This document shows, piece by piece, positions 48,552 to 58,589 of a stretch of 64,000 bases of DNA. Position numbers and translations under genes: made by a program. Source of the stretch: Gentiana macrophylla (lineage: Eukaryota; Streptophyta; Magnoliopsida; Gentianales; Gentianaceae); NCBI GenBank assembly GCA_026214975.1, contig CM047805.1, positions 6,448,001 through 6,512,000 of the forward strand, in the 5' to 3' direction. Positions within the stretch are counted from its first letter, which is position 1. Every line of letters starts with the position of its first letter. A model generated the notes under the pieces. It had not been told where the DNA came from. It did not search any database and saw only the letters and a list, made by a program, of their open reading frames with translations.

Positions 48552-50282
48552 TGTTACGTCGAAAAGTCTTAAGGCTCTACTACCTATAAAACTTGTTCGC
48601 GGTTAAAAACAGGTTCTAAAATTTATTTAAAAACCGACGTCACTTGAAGTGCAAAAGCTTGCAGCTAGTGGTGAAACCGGGTCGTATCCGCAGGGACTTG
48701 TATGAAAATAACTTTTGCTTTCGATTTCTTTTTAGTGATGATTATGATCTTGAAAACTAGAAATAAAATAAAGGTTGCAAAAGTGAAAAGAAAGATGATA
48801 CGTGAAAATTTGTTTAGAGAAAGATTAAAACAACTAGAACACACCGTTGATCCACCACCCCACCGAAATTAACAAGAAAGACACACATTCATTCGTAAGT
48901 CTTGGATTATTATTCGCTAAGAGGCATTTTCCTTTTCGGTTCATCGCCTTTTAATTAGTTCACCATTCTCGGTACAACTAAAGCATTTACGGATCAAAGA
49001 TATGGATATAAAATCCTAATCTAACAATATTCTCCCTCAACTTACGTATGTTGGAAGAATATCATCACTCTCCTTCACGGTAATCTACGAATTCATCAAC
49101 TTTCGTATCTAAATTGATTAGCATGCAACACACATATAGTTCATACACATTGCACATAGACAAAGTAAACATGATGGAAGAACAAGAAAGCTTACTAGAA
49201 CAAATGAAAACGAAATCCTTGTTTATTCTCGGTGATGGTAGCTTCACAATGGTGGTTCTAGCACTGAGTCCTTAGCCAATCATCCTCGATTATGATTTGA
49301 GAATCGGGGCCGTAGCTCGAAGATTACAACAAAGGCTACTATTCTAATTTATTCTCGGCATAACGCCTACAGAGTATTTACATAAAAGACGGGAAAAGTA
49401 AAAGCTTGGCCAAAAGTGACCAAGGAGGCGCCTATTACAAGTGAAGATGGGGGTTTTATAGCCTAAGCATCAAGGAATATGCTTAGAATATCCTAAGTTT
49501 GTTAGGAAGCATGTGGGAGGTGATGATTACTTAGCATGTGAAGGGATGAGTCATACAAGAGTTAGTTACAAGCATGTGGAGTTTGTTGGGGAGTAATCAT
49601 TGCCATCATTAGTCTTCACATGGAGTAACATGCAACCATGTGAGATAAAATTATCTCCGGTTCGTCCGTAATTCCAGAAGTTCGGTAAAAAAAATCATAA
49701 CTTGAGTTGTAGACCTCCGATTGACATGATTCAAAATGCGTTGGAAAGCTCCTTTTAGAATCTACAACTTTCGTCAAGAACTCTTCCCCTGAAAATGCCT
49801 CTAAGTCAGGTAAAATTTCCATCGAAAAACAGGTTACGGTAGAAGTGCGTTGGACAAAATTGATTCGTTTAACTCGTAAACTCGTGGCATCTTCTTCAAA
49901 ATCCATCTTTTAGACCTCAAAACATATTGTTACATGTGATATTTTGAAAACCTTGGTCACCAAGTTTGGGCCGAATCGAATCAAGCTTTCTTTATTCGAA
50001 TCGAGCTTTCTTCTTAATCTTCATCCGATCTTCGTTTAAGCTCCTCATTTAACATGCAAGCGTACCTACATTTATGATAACATCGTGCAAAATGTAACAT
50101 CTCATATTCAAAGATTTTTATCAATGAAACCACATAAACAACATAAATTTGCACTTAAACACTTTTAAAACTCATTTGCTCAATAATTCGATTAAATCCT
50201 TAATTTCTATGCAAATTATACGAATATGGAGGAAATCGTTATAAAATATAACGTTATAAATCATGTAAAATCACCCTAAACA
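48552..50282 (-). mobile_element. Element H: Athila-like solo LTR (duplication GCTGA)
   Basis: 1731 bp, plus-strand TGTTACGTC...CACCCTAAACA, with exact GCTGA at 48547-48551 and 50283-50287. Read on the minus strand it starts TGTTTAGGGTGATTTTAC and continues 'ataacg-tatattttataacg', close to the start of the C LTR, and near its end has 'ccctgcggatacgacccggt'. Minus-strand TATA box tataaaa at 49454-49460. No interior is present, so this is a solo LTR. Confidence 0.88.
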
Positions 50283-50287
50283 GCTGA

Positions 50288-51560
50288 CATGGATAGTAAT
50301 ATGATTACCATAAGGCTATAGTGATGGCTGAAGGGTACGAGGTGTAAACCTTGTAATTATTTTTATGCTGCCAGCTGAGCCCAGTTCTATTCAGACTATG
50401 CTTGTTATAACTTCGTATAATGGTTATATGATAGTGTTGAAGACGTTGGGCAAATAGCTCGATGTTCATAAATGATAACATGATATGCGTGCCCAAGGGA
50501 TCCATTTATGGACTCAAACAAGTTTATCTAGACAATTTCTTTGTTGGATAATCAAATGAGTTTGATTTAGTCAAAAGAATGGATATGCCCAATGTGCAAG
50601 ATGGATAGTGGGAGTGTGTTACAATTTTTGAGTAAGGTATTGGATATCTCTCTCGGGAATGATCACCCCATGTCACAGTCATATAATGTTTGGTAGCTCA
50701 AGGTCTTTACGAAAGCACTTGGATTAGCGATTCTTATTTTTGAAATAAGAATCTATAATGATAGATTTAATCATTGTTAGTTTATAGTTTACCTATATAG
50801 ATGTGATGCTAAAGGAGTTTAGCATAGATCACGACAGGAGATACTACTACTTGGTGTTCTCAAGATCTATCTATGTTAGGGCGTTAGTCCTAAATATAAG
50901 GTGAAGATGATGCTTGTGGAAGGTTTCCTTTGCTGCTGCGATAGGAACCATCATAAAAGTAATGTCGGATGTTCATAGTCCATGAAGAGTCAAGAGCAAG
51001 TATGAAAGTAAATCTGGTGAATGTCGAGAATATCCTTAAACAAGTTAAGGATGGTTTCCTAGTTTATCAAAACTTGGAATCAGATAAATATAGATATACA
51101 GAAGTATACCCATAATCTTATGAAGATAGTGGGAGCTAAGGTATGGGTTTGCAGTCACTTTGATTAAGTGATACAGTGAGTTGGAAATGTTCTTGGCTAT
51201 GGGTCACTCAGAAATTCTACAACTTAGACAAAGCACAGTGTAGTGCCCTTGAGGCACAAATGGGAGTAGTACATGAGTCTATGAGGTTCATTCCTGAACC
51301 TTGTATGGTTCTTCCACCTTTTTTATATAGCTGATATAGTAAGTGGATTCATTCCTTGAAGCAAGGACCAGGGTCTCATCAAAGATTCATGTGTGTGTTA
51401 AGGCGGTTCCTTTTGACTTGGTCATTTGGAGCATAATATGAAGATAGTCTGAGTCCCCACAGATAGTGATCCGTTCACGCTTAGGGTTTGTTGTGAGTAT
51501 TGCATGAGATTCTTGTGTGTCAACTTGGTCTTGTGTGTACGAGTGATTGGCTTTAAGCCA
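50288..51560 (+). pseudogene. A1 interior, part 3: decayed reverse transcriptase/RNase H
   Basis: Collinear with A2 19346-20590. 'GSIYGLKQVYLDNFFVG' near 50507-50550 is a better-kept copy of the Copia SIYGLKQA motif than in A2. No YVDD or RNase H motif can be recovered. Confidence 0.6.
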
Positions 51561-51570
51561 AGTGGGAGAT
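51560..51570 (+). other. Polypurine tract of A1
   Basis: AAGTGGGAGAT directly before the 3' LTR. Confidence 0.88.
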
Positions 51571-53530
51571 TGTTGAAATAGTGTCCTAAACCCAATCGGG
51601 TTGGACCGGATCTGACCGGTTCGGGTCATTTCTACTATTTCAATACGTTTATACATATATAATAATGGCTTTTTTTGTTGTCATATATTTCTTATTTTTA
51701 AAGAACCAATTATGAATTGTTATGTGATAACGTCCTTAGTATTAAACTGTAATAGAGAAACCTTGATAGGCGATTATGGTTGATGAGATCTCTAATCATT
51801 TTAATAAGTTTGATACTTAAATGTCTCTAGGCTTATGTACTATTAAACAGGGCATTGATAAGACAAACAGGCTAGCACGTATTAGATGTCTTCTATCTTT
51901 AAGGGCTGGGTAGATCTCGTCTATCAAAGTGTAAAGACACTTGGATAGTGCGTGGATGTGTATTAGAGAATCCGTACGTTAGACTGACCCACTTACACTG
52001 TTAAGTGTCACACAATCTGACGATTGTGTAATTATCCTAAGACCGGAGTCTTCATGGCATCACATTGTGTATTGTCATACTTTGACACTATTGAGGTTTC
52101 CCCTAGCCACGGTCCGATCATGCGGTAGTGATTGGGTGTGATACTGAAGCATGTGGATTATACATGTTTGGTCGTCCGGGAATCACGTACCCTATCAGTA
52201 GGAGTGAATATCCGAAAGGGCCTTCTTATAAGGAATGTCTTACTCTCGTGAATCTTTGTATTGAAGTAAATGAGTTACTTCGATAGAGCATGATATCCAT
52301 ATTATAAGATACGGTCGTTGATGTTTGACACTCGACGTCTGTTGTATGGATATTATTACAAATGATAGAATTTTATTTACACGGTAATCAAGCTTCATCA
52401 CATGAAAGGTAGTAGTCATTGCATTCGACTCTTCCGATGATTGGGGTCACGGTGTGTTGATAGACATTATTCCGTGATCGTTAGGTATGAAGGGCATTTT
52501 CATAATTTGCACTTTGTGCCTACGGCCAACATATTCGGAAGCCTATCAGGTCACACACATAAGAACATCTAGCCGGACTAAAATGCGGTTGTAGCGATAA
52601 CCCAATAAGGAAAGTTTAGCTCGACTATAAAGTGTTATGGTGATTAAATTAATATGACAGTATTTGTTTATTATGAATAAAATAAATACAAGATATTAAT
52701 TATATTGTTTAATTAAAGAAAATTATGGAAGCCAATTTATTGGCTAAGGGGCGCAGACTATAGGGTATTAAGATACACTTGGATTGTGCAATTTAATTAA
52801 AGGTATTACAATATTTTATTATTAGATATTAATATTTATATATACATTCATACATGACTTGCACATCTGATGTGCATGTGCACATTTTGTAGTAAAAATA
52901 TATATGTGGATTTATATGTGTAATATATATATGTGATATATATAACATATGTAAATTGATTTATGGTAATAAGATAAAGATACATTCAATATAAGATATT
53001 GTTAATATATATCTTGGAAAAATATTTAATATAAGATATTTAATATTAATGAGATAAATCAATCAAATATATTTTCCTTATTTTATTAGGAAAAAGTTTT
53101 CTTTCTCCTCAATCTACTAGGAAGCTAATCCCAATCAGATTGGGAGACATGAGGGGCGCCCCAACACCTATATAAGAAAGGGGTTGTCTAGCTCTTTTGT
53201 ATATCACAATTCCAAGAGACAAATAGTTTATTGTGAAAAATAGAGAGCTTCTTAGTGAGAGAAAAGGTCGGTCTAGCAACCGGATTTTTCTAGTAGCAAT
53301 CCATTGGTGGATTCCGGCGGGTTGTTCGTGTGGACTGGCGGTAGAGGCCGAACGCTTGGGCGGCTCCGTGCACCACTACTCTCCTTAGTCTGTCAAAGCA
53401 TCGATCTTTTAGATCAGGCAAGGTAACCACCGTCTACTTCTTTTATTCTTGTTGTTTAAACGAAGTCGATCCTGGTTAATAGGAAATAAATTTTGAATTC
53501 ATTGCTGCGTTCACATAGATTTCCCAACAG
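51571..53530 (+). repeat. A1 3' LTR (uninterrupted)
   Basis: About 1960 bp starting TGTTGAAATAG and ending TTTCCCAACA(G). TATA box tatataag at 53169-53176. Gives the uninterrupted template that shows how the four 5' LTR pieces fit together. Confidence 0.92.
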
Positions 53531-53934
53531 GTTTGATGTCTCCCAACAATCGAATGAATGTAATCAAGTGATGACTTTGTGTTGTGTACCTCTTTTGAGA
53601 ACTTGCTCCTATGAAGCTTCCCAAACACACAATGCTCACAAAAGTCCAGATTTTTGACCTTACATCCCCCAAGAAGATCTTTCTGAGAAAGAACCTGCAT
53701 CCTCTTTTCACCCATGTGACCAAGTCTCATGTGCCACAGTTTTGTAAGTCAGTGGTCGATGAATCTCGGAAATGCCACAAAGCGTGAACCAAAGAACAAG
53801 CGACCCTTGTAATATATACAGAGTCCCTTTCTTGACTCCCTTGAGAACCTCAACTGAGTTTTATAGACACTCAGCACACCACTTTCCCCATTAAAACTGA
53901 ATCCCCTGCTGTCCAAAGAACTGAGAGATACCAA
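53531..53934 (-). pseudogene. GAG-pre-integrase and integrase N-terminus of element E
   Basis: Two open pieces. 53749-53934 has 'LVSLSSLDSRGFSFNGE'-like sequence and 'LSVYKTQLRFSRESRKGLCIY', the stretch before the zinc-binding part. 53476-53730 has 'MRLGHMGEKRMQVLSQKDLL' and 'CEHCVFGKLHRSKF', the His and Cys-x2-Cys ligands of the GAG-pre-integrase domain, ending in 'LDYIHS' at the A1 junction. The catalytic core continues at 2361-3178. Residues after LDYIHS in the open frame come from A1. Confidence 0.88.
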
Positions 53935-54412
53935 GTTTTTTGGTCATTTGTGAAACATGTCTAACTTCACTCAGTCCTCAACTGAATTGAGCCAATCCCA
54001 ACTATCTTGCAGACCTTGCTATTTGCCATAGATATATGACCATCATCTATCTGTTGATAACTTGAGAACCACTCTCTGTGAGGGCAAATATGAAAGGATG
54101 CTCCAGAGTCCAAAATTCACACATCATTTTGATGTACTGACTCTCCTGCCACTAGAACCATGTCCTCATCTGAATCATGCTCAGCTGCCACAACAGCTGT
54201 GCCAGAACTGTTCTCCTGTTGTTTCTTCCTCTTTGGACAATTGGACTTCCAATGTCCCTGCTCCTTACAAAAATTGCAAACATCTATGGATTTAGGGCCT
54301 TTGGACCTTGTCTTCTTAGAACTTTTCTTCCTAGACTGACCATGCTCATTTCCACTGCTGCTACTGACTACTAGTCCAGCAGCCTGATTACCTACCCCAT
54401 CTGCCTTATGTC
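53935..54412 (-). pseudogene. Protease and zinc knuckle of element E
   Basis: Minus-strand reading gives 'VCNFCKEQGHWKSNCPKR' at about 54230-54290, a CCHC zinc knuckle at the end of gag that binds RNA, and 'ILDSGASFHICPHREWF' near 54060-54115, the aspartic protease active site (DSGA). The frame changes between and after these motifs, so no long open frame covers them. Confidence 0.82.
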
Positions 54413-54958
54413 TTAGCTCCCTGGCATGTAAAGCTGACCTACATCCTCTAAAGCAAATGTATTCTTCCCAACTATGAAGGACTGCACAAAGTTCTCATAT
54501 GAAGCTGGTAATGAAACAAGCAAAATCAAGGCAGCATCTTCATCCTCAATCTTAACATCAATATTCCTGATATCAAGTAATATTGTGTTCAACTGATCAA
54601 GATGACCTCTCAACTGAGTCCCTTCATGCATCCTTGGGCTGAATAGACTCTACTTCAGCAGCAACTTATTGGTCAATGACTGAGTCGTATACAGGCTTTC
54701 AAGCTTCAACCATAACTTGGCAGCGGTGTCTTCCTCAACAACTTCTGTGATAACATCATCAAACAAGCACAACATGATGGTAGAATGTTCTTTCTCCTCC
54801 AGACTGGCATAATCTGCAGAATTGGCATCCCCCTTATCAGATAAAGGAGTCCACAATCCTTGTTGCTTTAACAAGGCCCGCATCTTGATTTGCCAAAAAT
54901 TGAAATTGTTCCTCCCTATAAATTTATCAATCTTTACATTCATTGCTGACATCCTCAT
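54413..54958 (-). pseudogene. gag of element E (Copia)
   Basis: Starts at 'MRMSAMNVKIDKFIGRNNF' and continues with 'FWQIKMRALLKQQGLW', 'LFDDVITEVVEEDTAAKLW' and 'LESLYTTQSLTNKLLLK', the usual plant Copia gag. After a break near 54632-54650 it continues as 'GTQLRGHLDQLNTILLDI' and 'ILLVSLPASYENFVQSF' (54413-54631). One frame break in about 180 codons; otherwise well preserved. Confidence 0.9.
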
Positions 54959-55061
54959 TACTAAAGAATAAACCTTCGATCACAAAATCCTAGCACCGGT
55001 CACCGGTCTTGGTGAATATCAACTTTGTTCAGCCTGCAACTCTCCAAAACTTGAACCTGAA

Positions 55062-55073
55062 GCTCCGATACCA
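55062..55073 (-). other. Primer binding site, tRNA-iMet type (element E)
   Basis: Minus-strand TGGTATCGGAGC, three bases after the LTR end TTTTAACA. Confidence 0.88.
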
Positions 55074-55076
55074 TTT

Positions 55077-55666
55077 TGTTAAAACACAGATGAGAAGCTT
55101 GCAGTTTAAGAAAGATAAAACAGAAGCAATACAAACATAAAGTATGGCAGAATTGATAAAACACAGAAACAAAGAGAACATAGTGATTTAACGTGGTTTC
55201 CGGCGTTGTGCCGACTACTCCACAGACATAAAATGAGATATTTTATGATGCACAAAGTTACAAGGTATTCCACACACTTGTCAAATAAACACTCTTGAAA
55301 GACACACTTTGTATTGATTACAACATTGGTATTTATAGGCACAAATCCCAAACCCTAACCGCCAAAGATCTTTGTCAGAATTGTCATAAATACCCCAGAT
55401 GTGGACCCAGCTCCAGCTGTAATCCACCTGATGAAACTCAGTTCAAAACTAACTCTCCAAGACTTGTAATCAGCTACTCAGATGTAGAACTCAGCAGACC
55501 AAAGCTGACTTCTAACTTCAGAAGAAACTTAGTTGCACTTCATCAAACTGACTTTCACAGAATTGAATATACTTAACTAAATTAACCATCATTTTCTGTC
55601 TCAGTTTCTTAGATTAGTTCCACCATTTTATTAATCAGTTTAGAGATCAAGTCACCAAAACTGACA
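55077..55666 (-). repeat. E 5' LTR
   Basis: About 590 bp, plus-strand TGTTAAAACACAG...AAAACTGACA. Minus-strand TATA box tataaata at 55330-55337. The outer 50 bp match the 3' LTR stub at 487-535. Flanking bases after the LTR are ATTGC; the partner duplication lies beyond the lost 3' LTR. Confidence 0.85.
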
Positions 55667-56177
55667 ATTGCCAATGTCAAATCCCGGTTGGACGAGGAAC
55701 AAATTTGATTGGTCGTGTTAATGTTAACAATCGGGGTTCTGGACAAGTTAGTGTTCGTGTAAATAGATAGGATATGCTTCAAATAGCTTTTGTTGGCTTA
55801 GTTCCTTTGCTTAGAAAGATGTTTCCGATTCGCAGCCAGGTCATTTTGGTTAATCTGATTCGTGGAGGTGCCTGGATAGTACTTTATCCAGGGATGGAGA
55901 TGCAGTGAGATTTTAATTTACATTTTAAATTTTGTTACTGAATATGGTAACGTTGGGAGGGAAGCGGTGGTTGCGGTTGATCCTAGCGGTCTGAAGGATG
56001 CTTTGTTTACTACGTCTAGGTTTCTGTTCAATATTCCGTCGCCTCACACTCCAGCACCTTTCAAAGTTGCAATAGCCTGGTTGAGTTAACTGACTCGTTT
56101 GAATACATGAATATGTTAATGTTATGTCACTGCATATACGTTTTTAGTACACAAATTTGGTAGCTTTGTAAAAGAAT
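55667..56177. other. Unassigned single-copy-like sequence next to element E
   Basis: GC content and codon-like texture differ from the surrounding repeats. A plus-strand stretch at about 55941-56086 reads 48 codons ending in a stop ('GREAVVAVDPSGLKDALF', 'FNIPSPHTPAPFKVAIAWLS'). An earlier stretch (55700-55770) reads 'GRVNVNNRGSGQVSVRVN'. These may be exon remnants of a host gene, but I do not recognise the protein and there is no open frame of any length. Confidence 0.35.
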
Positions 56178-56194
56178 ATGTTTAGATGTTTACC
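56178..56194. repeat. 17-bp target-site duplication, left copy
   Basis: ATGTTTAGATGTTTACC occurs here and again at 56834-56850, exactly flanking the V-ATPase G retrocopy; length and flush position after an A-tract fit LINE-type insertion. Confidence 0.85.
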
Positions 56195-56833
56195 GACAGG
56201 ATTTTTTCTCAATTCAATTACCATCTTTTTATTCAAAAGCTGTTTCGATTCATCTTCTTGTTACCCAGATGTGCTTGTGATGATGTTGAATGAAAATCTG
56301 AAATCATGGATCCGAATTATTTGATGCGTTTTATGTATTGCTATCTTTGATTTTCTAGTAAGTCATGGATGCTGACAGGTCTCAGAATGGAATTCAACGT
56401 TTACAAACAGCAGAACATGAAGCACAACGTAGAGTCAGTGCTTCTAAATCATCAAAACAAGCTAAAGATGGGGCTGAAAAAGAAGTCTCAGACTTTCGTG
56501 CTCAAGTGGAGGCTGAGTTTTGGAGAAAGCTGGCTTAGACAAGTGGAGACTCAGGGGCTAACGTGAAACGACTTGAACATGAAACCGATGGAAAAATTCA
56601 AAACCTGAATAGTGAATCTGGAAGAATTGGCCGTGATGTTGTTCAGATGCTTTTGGGTCATGTGACTACAATCAAAGTTTAATTTACAGCCCCTTTTTGT
56701 AGGCAAGTGTAATGCTTTTCTGGGGTTATATTGAGCAGTGGGTTTCTTCAACAAAAGAAATATTAAGCAGTCAGTCATTGCAATTCTGTATGAATGAATG
56801 TGTACTATAATTAATTCGTCTTCATTAAAAAAA
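56195..56833 (+). pseudogene. Processed pseudogene of V-type proton ATPase subunit G
   Basis: The ATG at 56365 opens a frame that matches the ~110-residue plant V-ATPase G subunit, a stator-stalk protein of the V1 sector at the vacuolar membrane. Recognisable parts: 'NGIQRLQTAEHEAQRRV', 'KQAKDGAEKEVSDFRAQVEA', '[15 protein letters not shown]' and '[12 protein letters not shown]' before the TAA at 56680-56682. Breaks: an in-frame TAG at 56536-56538 (codon 58) and about five residues missing before KQAK. The coding part is uninterrupted by introns, followed by a 3' untranslated part, an eight-base A tract and an exact 17-bp flanking repeat. The ~170 bp before the ATG may be the copied 5' untranslated region. 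Confidence 0.88.
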
Positions 56834-56850
56834 ATGTTTAGATGTTTACC

Positions 56851-57318
56851 ACTTCGAGTGCATCTTCACTTGTCATTGTGTTTATAAAGGTCACTGCATC
56901 TTCACACGTCACTGCATCGTCAAATGTCACATCTTTGTGTTTCATTTGATCTTTTTGTTGGGAGGACTATTTGTAACATGTTCTTGAAATAATGCTTCAA
57001 AATCATCTCAAAAAAATGTCTTAAATCTGTTAGGTAACATTTATGTACTGCTGCTGGTTAGTAGTTGCCATTACTAAGCCCTTTTGATGATCAAACATTA
57101 TTATGTTCAATAATTACTTAATTTCATGTTAAATTGCTCAGCATCTCTTAGTGAAATTAATCATATGCCCAAATTGCAGAATCCATTGAAATATGATAAT
57201 GAAAGTCTTTATGGGTTTGATGGTTCTTATATGAAGGGTGGAGATGGTAAGCATTTTATCCAGAACAAATGCAAAACAACTTTGAACATATTTCCCCAAT
57301 ATGGCTATGTCTTTAGTA
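56851..57318. other. Degenerate 18-bp satellite units, then unremarkable AT-rich DNA
   Basis: At about 56862-56940 there are diverged copies of the 'gtcactgcatcttcacat' unit that forms longer arrays further right. From 56941 to 57318 I see nothing recognisable. Confidence 0.55.
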
Positions 57319-57357
57319 AAAACAAACAAACAAATAAATAAATACATAAATAAATAA

Positions 57358-57428
<71 letters not shown>

Positions 57429-57429
57429 T
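57319..57429. repeat. Compound microsatellite: (AAAC/AAAT)n, (TA)n, (CA)n
   Basis: A run of AAAC then AAAT tetranucleotides (57319-57362) followed by about 27 TA dinucleotides (57362-57416) and a short CA run (57416-57428). A pure simple repeat, probably length-variable. Confidence 0.95.
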
Positions 57430-57692
57430 GATACATGTAACTGTTATTATGTAATGAAAATTTTTAGCTTCAGTGAGAACAAGGGATATTTGTGTAATGC
57501 CTGCATTTTGTCTCCATTTCAAGTTACAGAAGAATGAAGAAAATGATCATTTCTTTTCCTTCAACTTTCATTGTCTTTTAGTTAGGCGTAATTCTTGCAA
57601 TCATAAGAGGGCCAAAAGCAGTTTAAGAAATCGAAACCGGGGTGTCACTATTTCGTGTTTAGAAGATGACTAACATGAATTCGAATTCGTGC
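57430..57692. other. No feature seen
   Basis: AT-rich sequence between the microsatellite and the first minisatellite block. The short open frames look random. Confidence 0.5.
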
Positions 57693-58052
57693 CGTCACTG
57701 CATCATCAAATATCACTGCATCTCGGAGTCACTTCGTCGCGGTGTCACTACATCGCGGTGTCATTTCATCGCGTCGATTTTTGTGAAGAAAAATTTCATT
57801 TTAAGAAATTAAGTCAAAAAATATCAAATCAGATATCAGAATAAAGAGGCCGAAAAATATGAATTATGTAGAAAAAATTAAGATGATCGTATTTTCAGAT
57901 CAAATGATATAACCGTTTGAAATATAGTGAAACATGTCACTGCATTTTTAAATGTCACTACGTCTTCAAATGCCACTGCATCGTCAAATATCACTTCATC
58001 TTCACATGTCGCTGCATCGTCAAATGTCACTTCATCTTCACATGTCACTTCA
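57693..58052 (+). repeat. Minisatellite, older 17-18-bp units (two short blocks)
   Basis: Blocks at 57693-57772 and 57935-58052 hold units such as gtcactgcatcatcaaat, gtcacttcatcttcacat and gtcactacatcgcggt. The first block grades into the 'cgcggt' form that makes up the large arrays. Between them is an AT-rich spacer starting 'gtcgatttttgtgaa'. Confidence 0.85.
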
Positions 58053-58134
58053 TCTTTCTGGAAAATACATATTCAATAAGATTATATTCATTAATGTCAT
58101 CATCTTAGATCATTGATTTGGATGTATCACTTCA

Positions 58135-58490
58135 TCGTTGTGTCACATTATCAAATGTCACTACATCGTGATGGTCACTGCATTTCGATGGTCACTGCAT
58201 TACGGTGGTCAAGGCATCACGGTGGTCACTGCATCGGGGTGGTCACTGCAACGCGGTGGTCAATGTATCCTGATAGTCATTGCATTGCGGTGGTCACTAG
58301 ATCGGGGTGGTCATTGCCTCAGGGTGGTCAATGCATCGCGGTGGTCACTGCATCGGGGTGGTCAATGCATCACGGTGGTCACTACATCGGGTGGTCACTG
58401 CATCGAGGTGGTCAATGCATCACGGTAGTCACTGCATCGCGGTGGTCAATGCATTAGGGGTGGTGACTACATCGTGGTGGTCAATGCATT
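58135..58490 (+). repeat. Minisatellite array 1, 17-bp unit
   Basis: About 20 copies of GGTCACTGCATCGCGGT with variation mainly at 'cac/caa', 'tgc/tac' and 'gcg/acg/ggg'. Single-base deletions change the phase in places. The unit has no stop codon in any forward frame, so artificial open frames with a 17-residue period (HRGGHCIGVV-type) run through it. Confidence 0.93.
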
Positions 58491-58589
58491 GTGTCGATTT
58501 TTATGAATTATGGTCAAAAAATTACAATGATCGAAGTTTTGTATAAAAAATATGAATTATGGTGAGTTACTCGCTTTATAGTTTTGTAT
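58491..58589. other. AT-rich spacer between minisatellite arrays
   Basis: Starts 'gtcgatttttatgaattatg', like the spacer that follows the block ending at 57772 ('gtcgatttttgtgaagaaaa'), so array plus spacer form a larger repeat. Confidence 0.65.

Larger units (their letters stand above)
3179..53530 (+). mobile_element. Element A1: decayed Copia element hosting B, A2, C, F and H
   Basis: The 5' LTR is in four pieces: 3179-3669, 13120-13223, 22602-22899 and 41414-42506. They sum to about 1986 bp, close to the 1960-bp 3' LTR (51571-53530). Each break coincides with an inserted element flanked by an exact 5-bp duplication. The internal part (42507-51570) is broken by solo LTRs F and H. An initiator tRNA-Met primer site and an AAGTGGGAGAT polypurine tract are present. 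The internal sequence is collinear with A2 and carries the same decayed Copia coding traces. It inserted into the integrase region of E. Confidence 0.92.
475..55666 (-). mobile_element. Element E: Copia retrotransposon, split by a 50-kb nested insertion
   Basis: Reading leftwards on the minus strand the order is: 5' LTR (55077-55666), initiator tRNA-Met primer site, gag, protease, GAG-pre-integrase, [insertion 3179-53530], integrase, reverse transcriptase, RNase H, polypurine tract and a stub of the 3' LTR. This is the Copia gene order, with integrase before reverse transcriptase. The integrase and reverse transcriptase motifs and the ~590-bp LTR fit the Tork-like Copia group (inference). Coding sequence on the two sides of the insertion belongs to one integrase module: the left side ends with TKVESLGG and the right side with LDYIHS. 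Several frame breaks show that it was inactive in any case. Confidence 0.9.

Noticed and set aside
57138..57522. Minus-strand open frames with Tyr-Ile repeats
   Set aside because: They translate the (TA)n microsatellite and flanking simple repeats.
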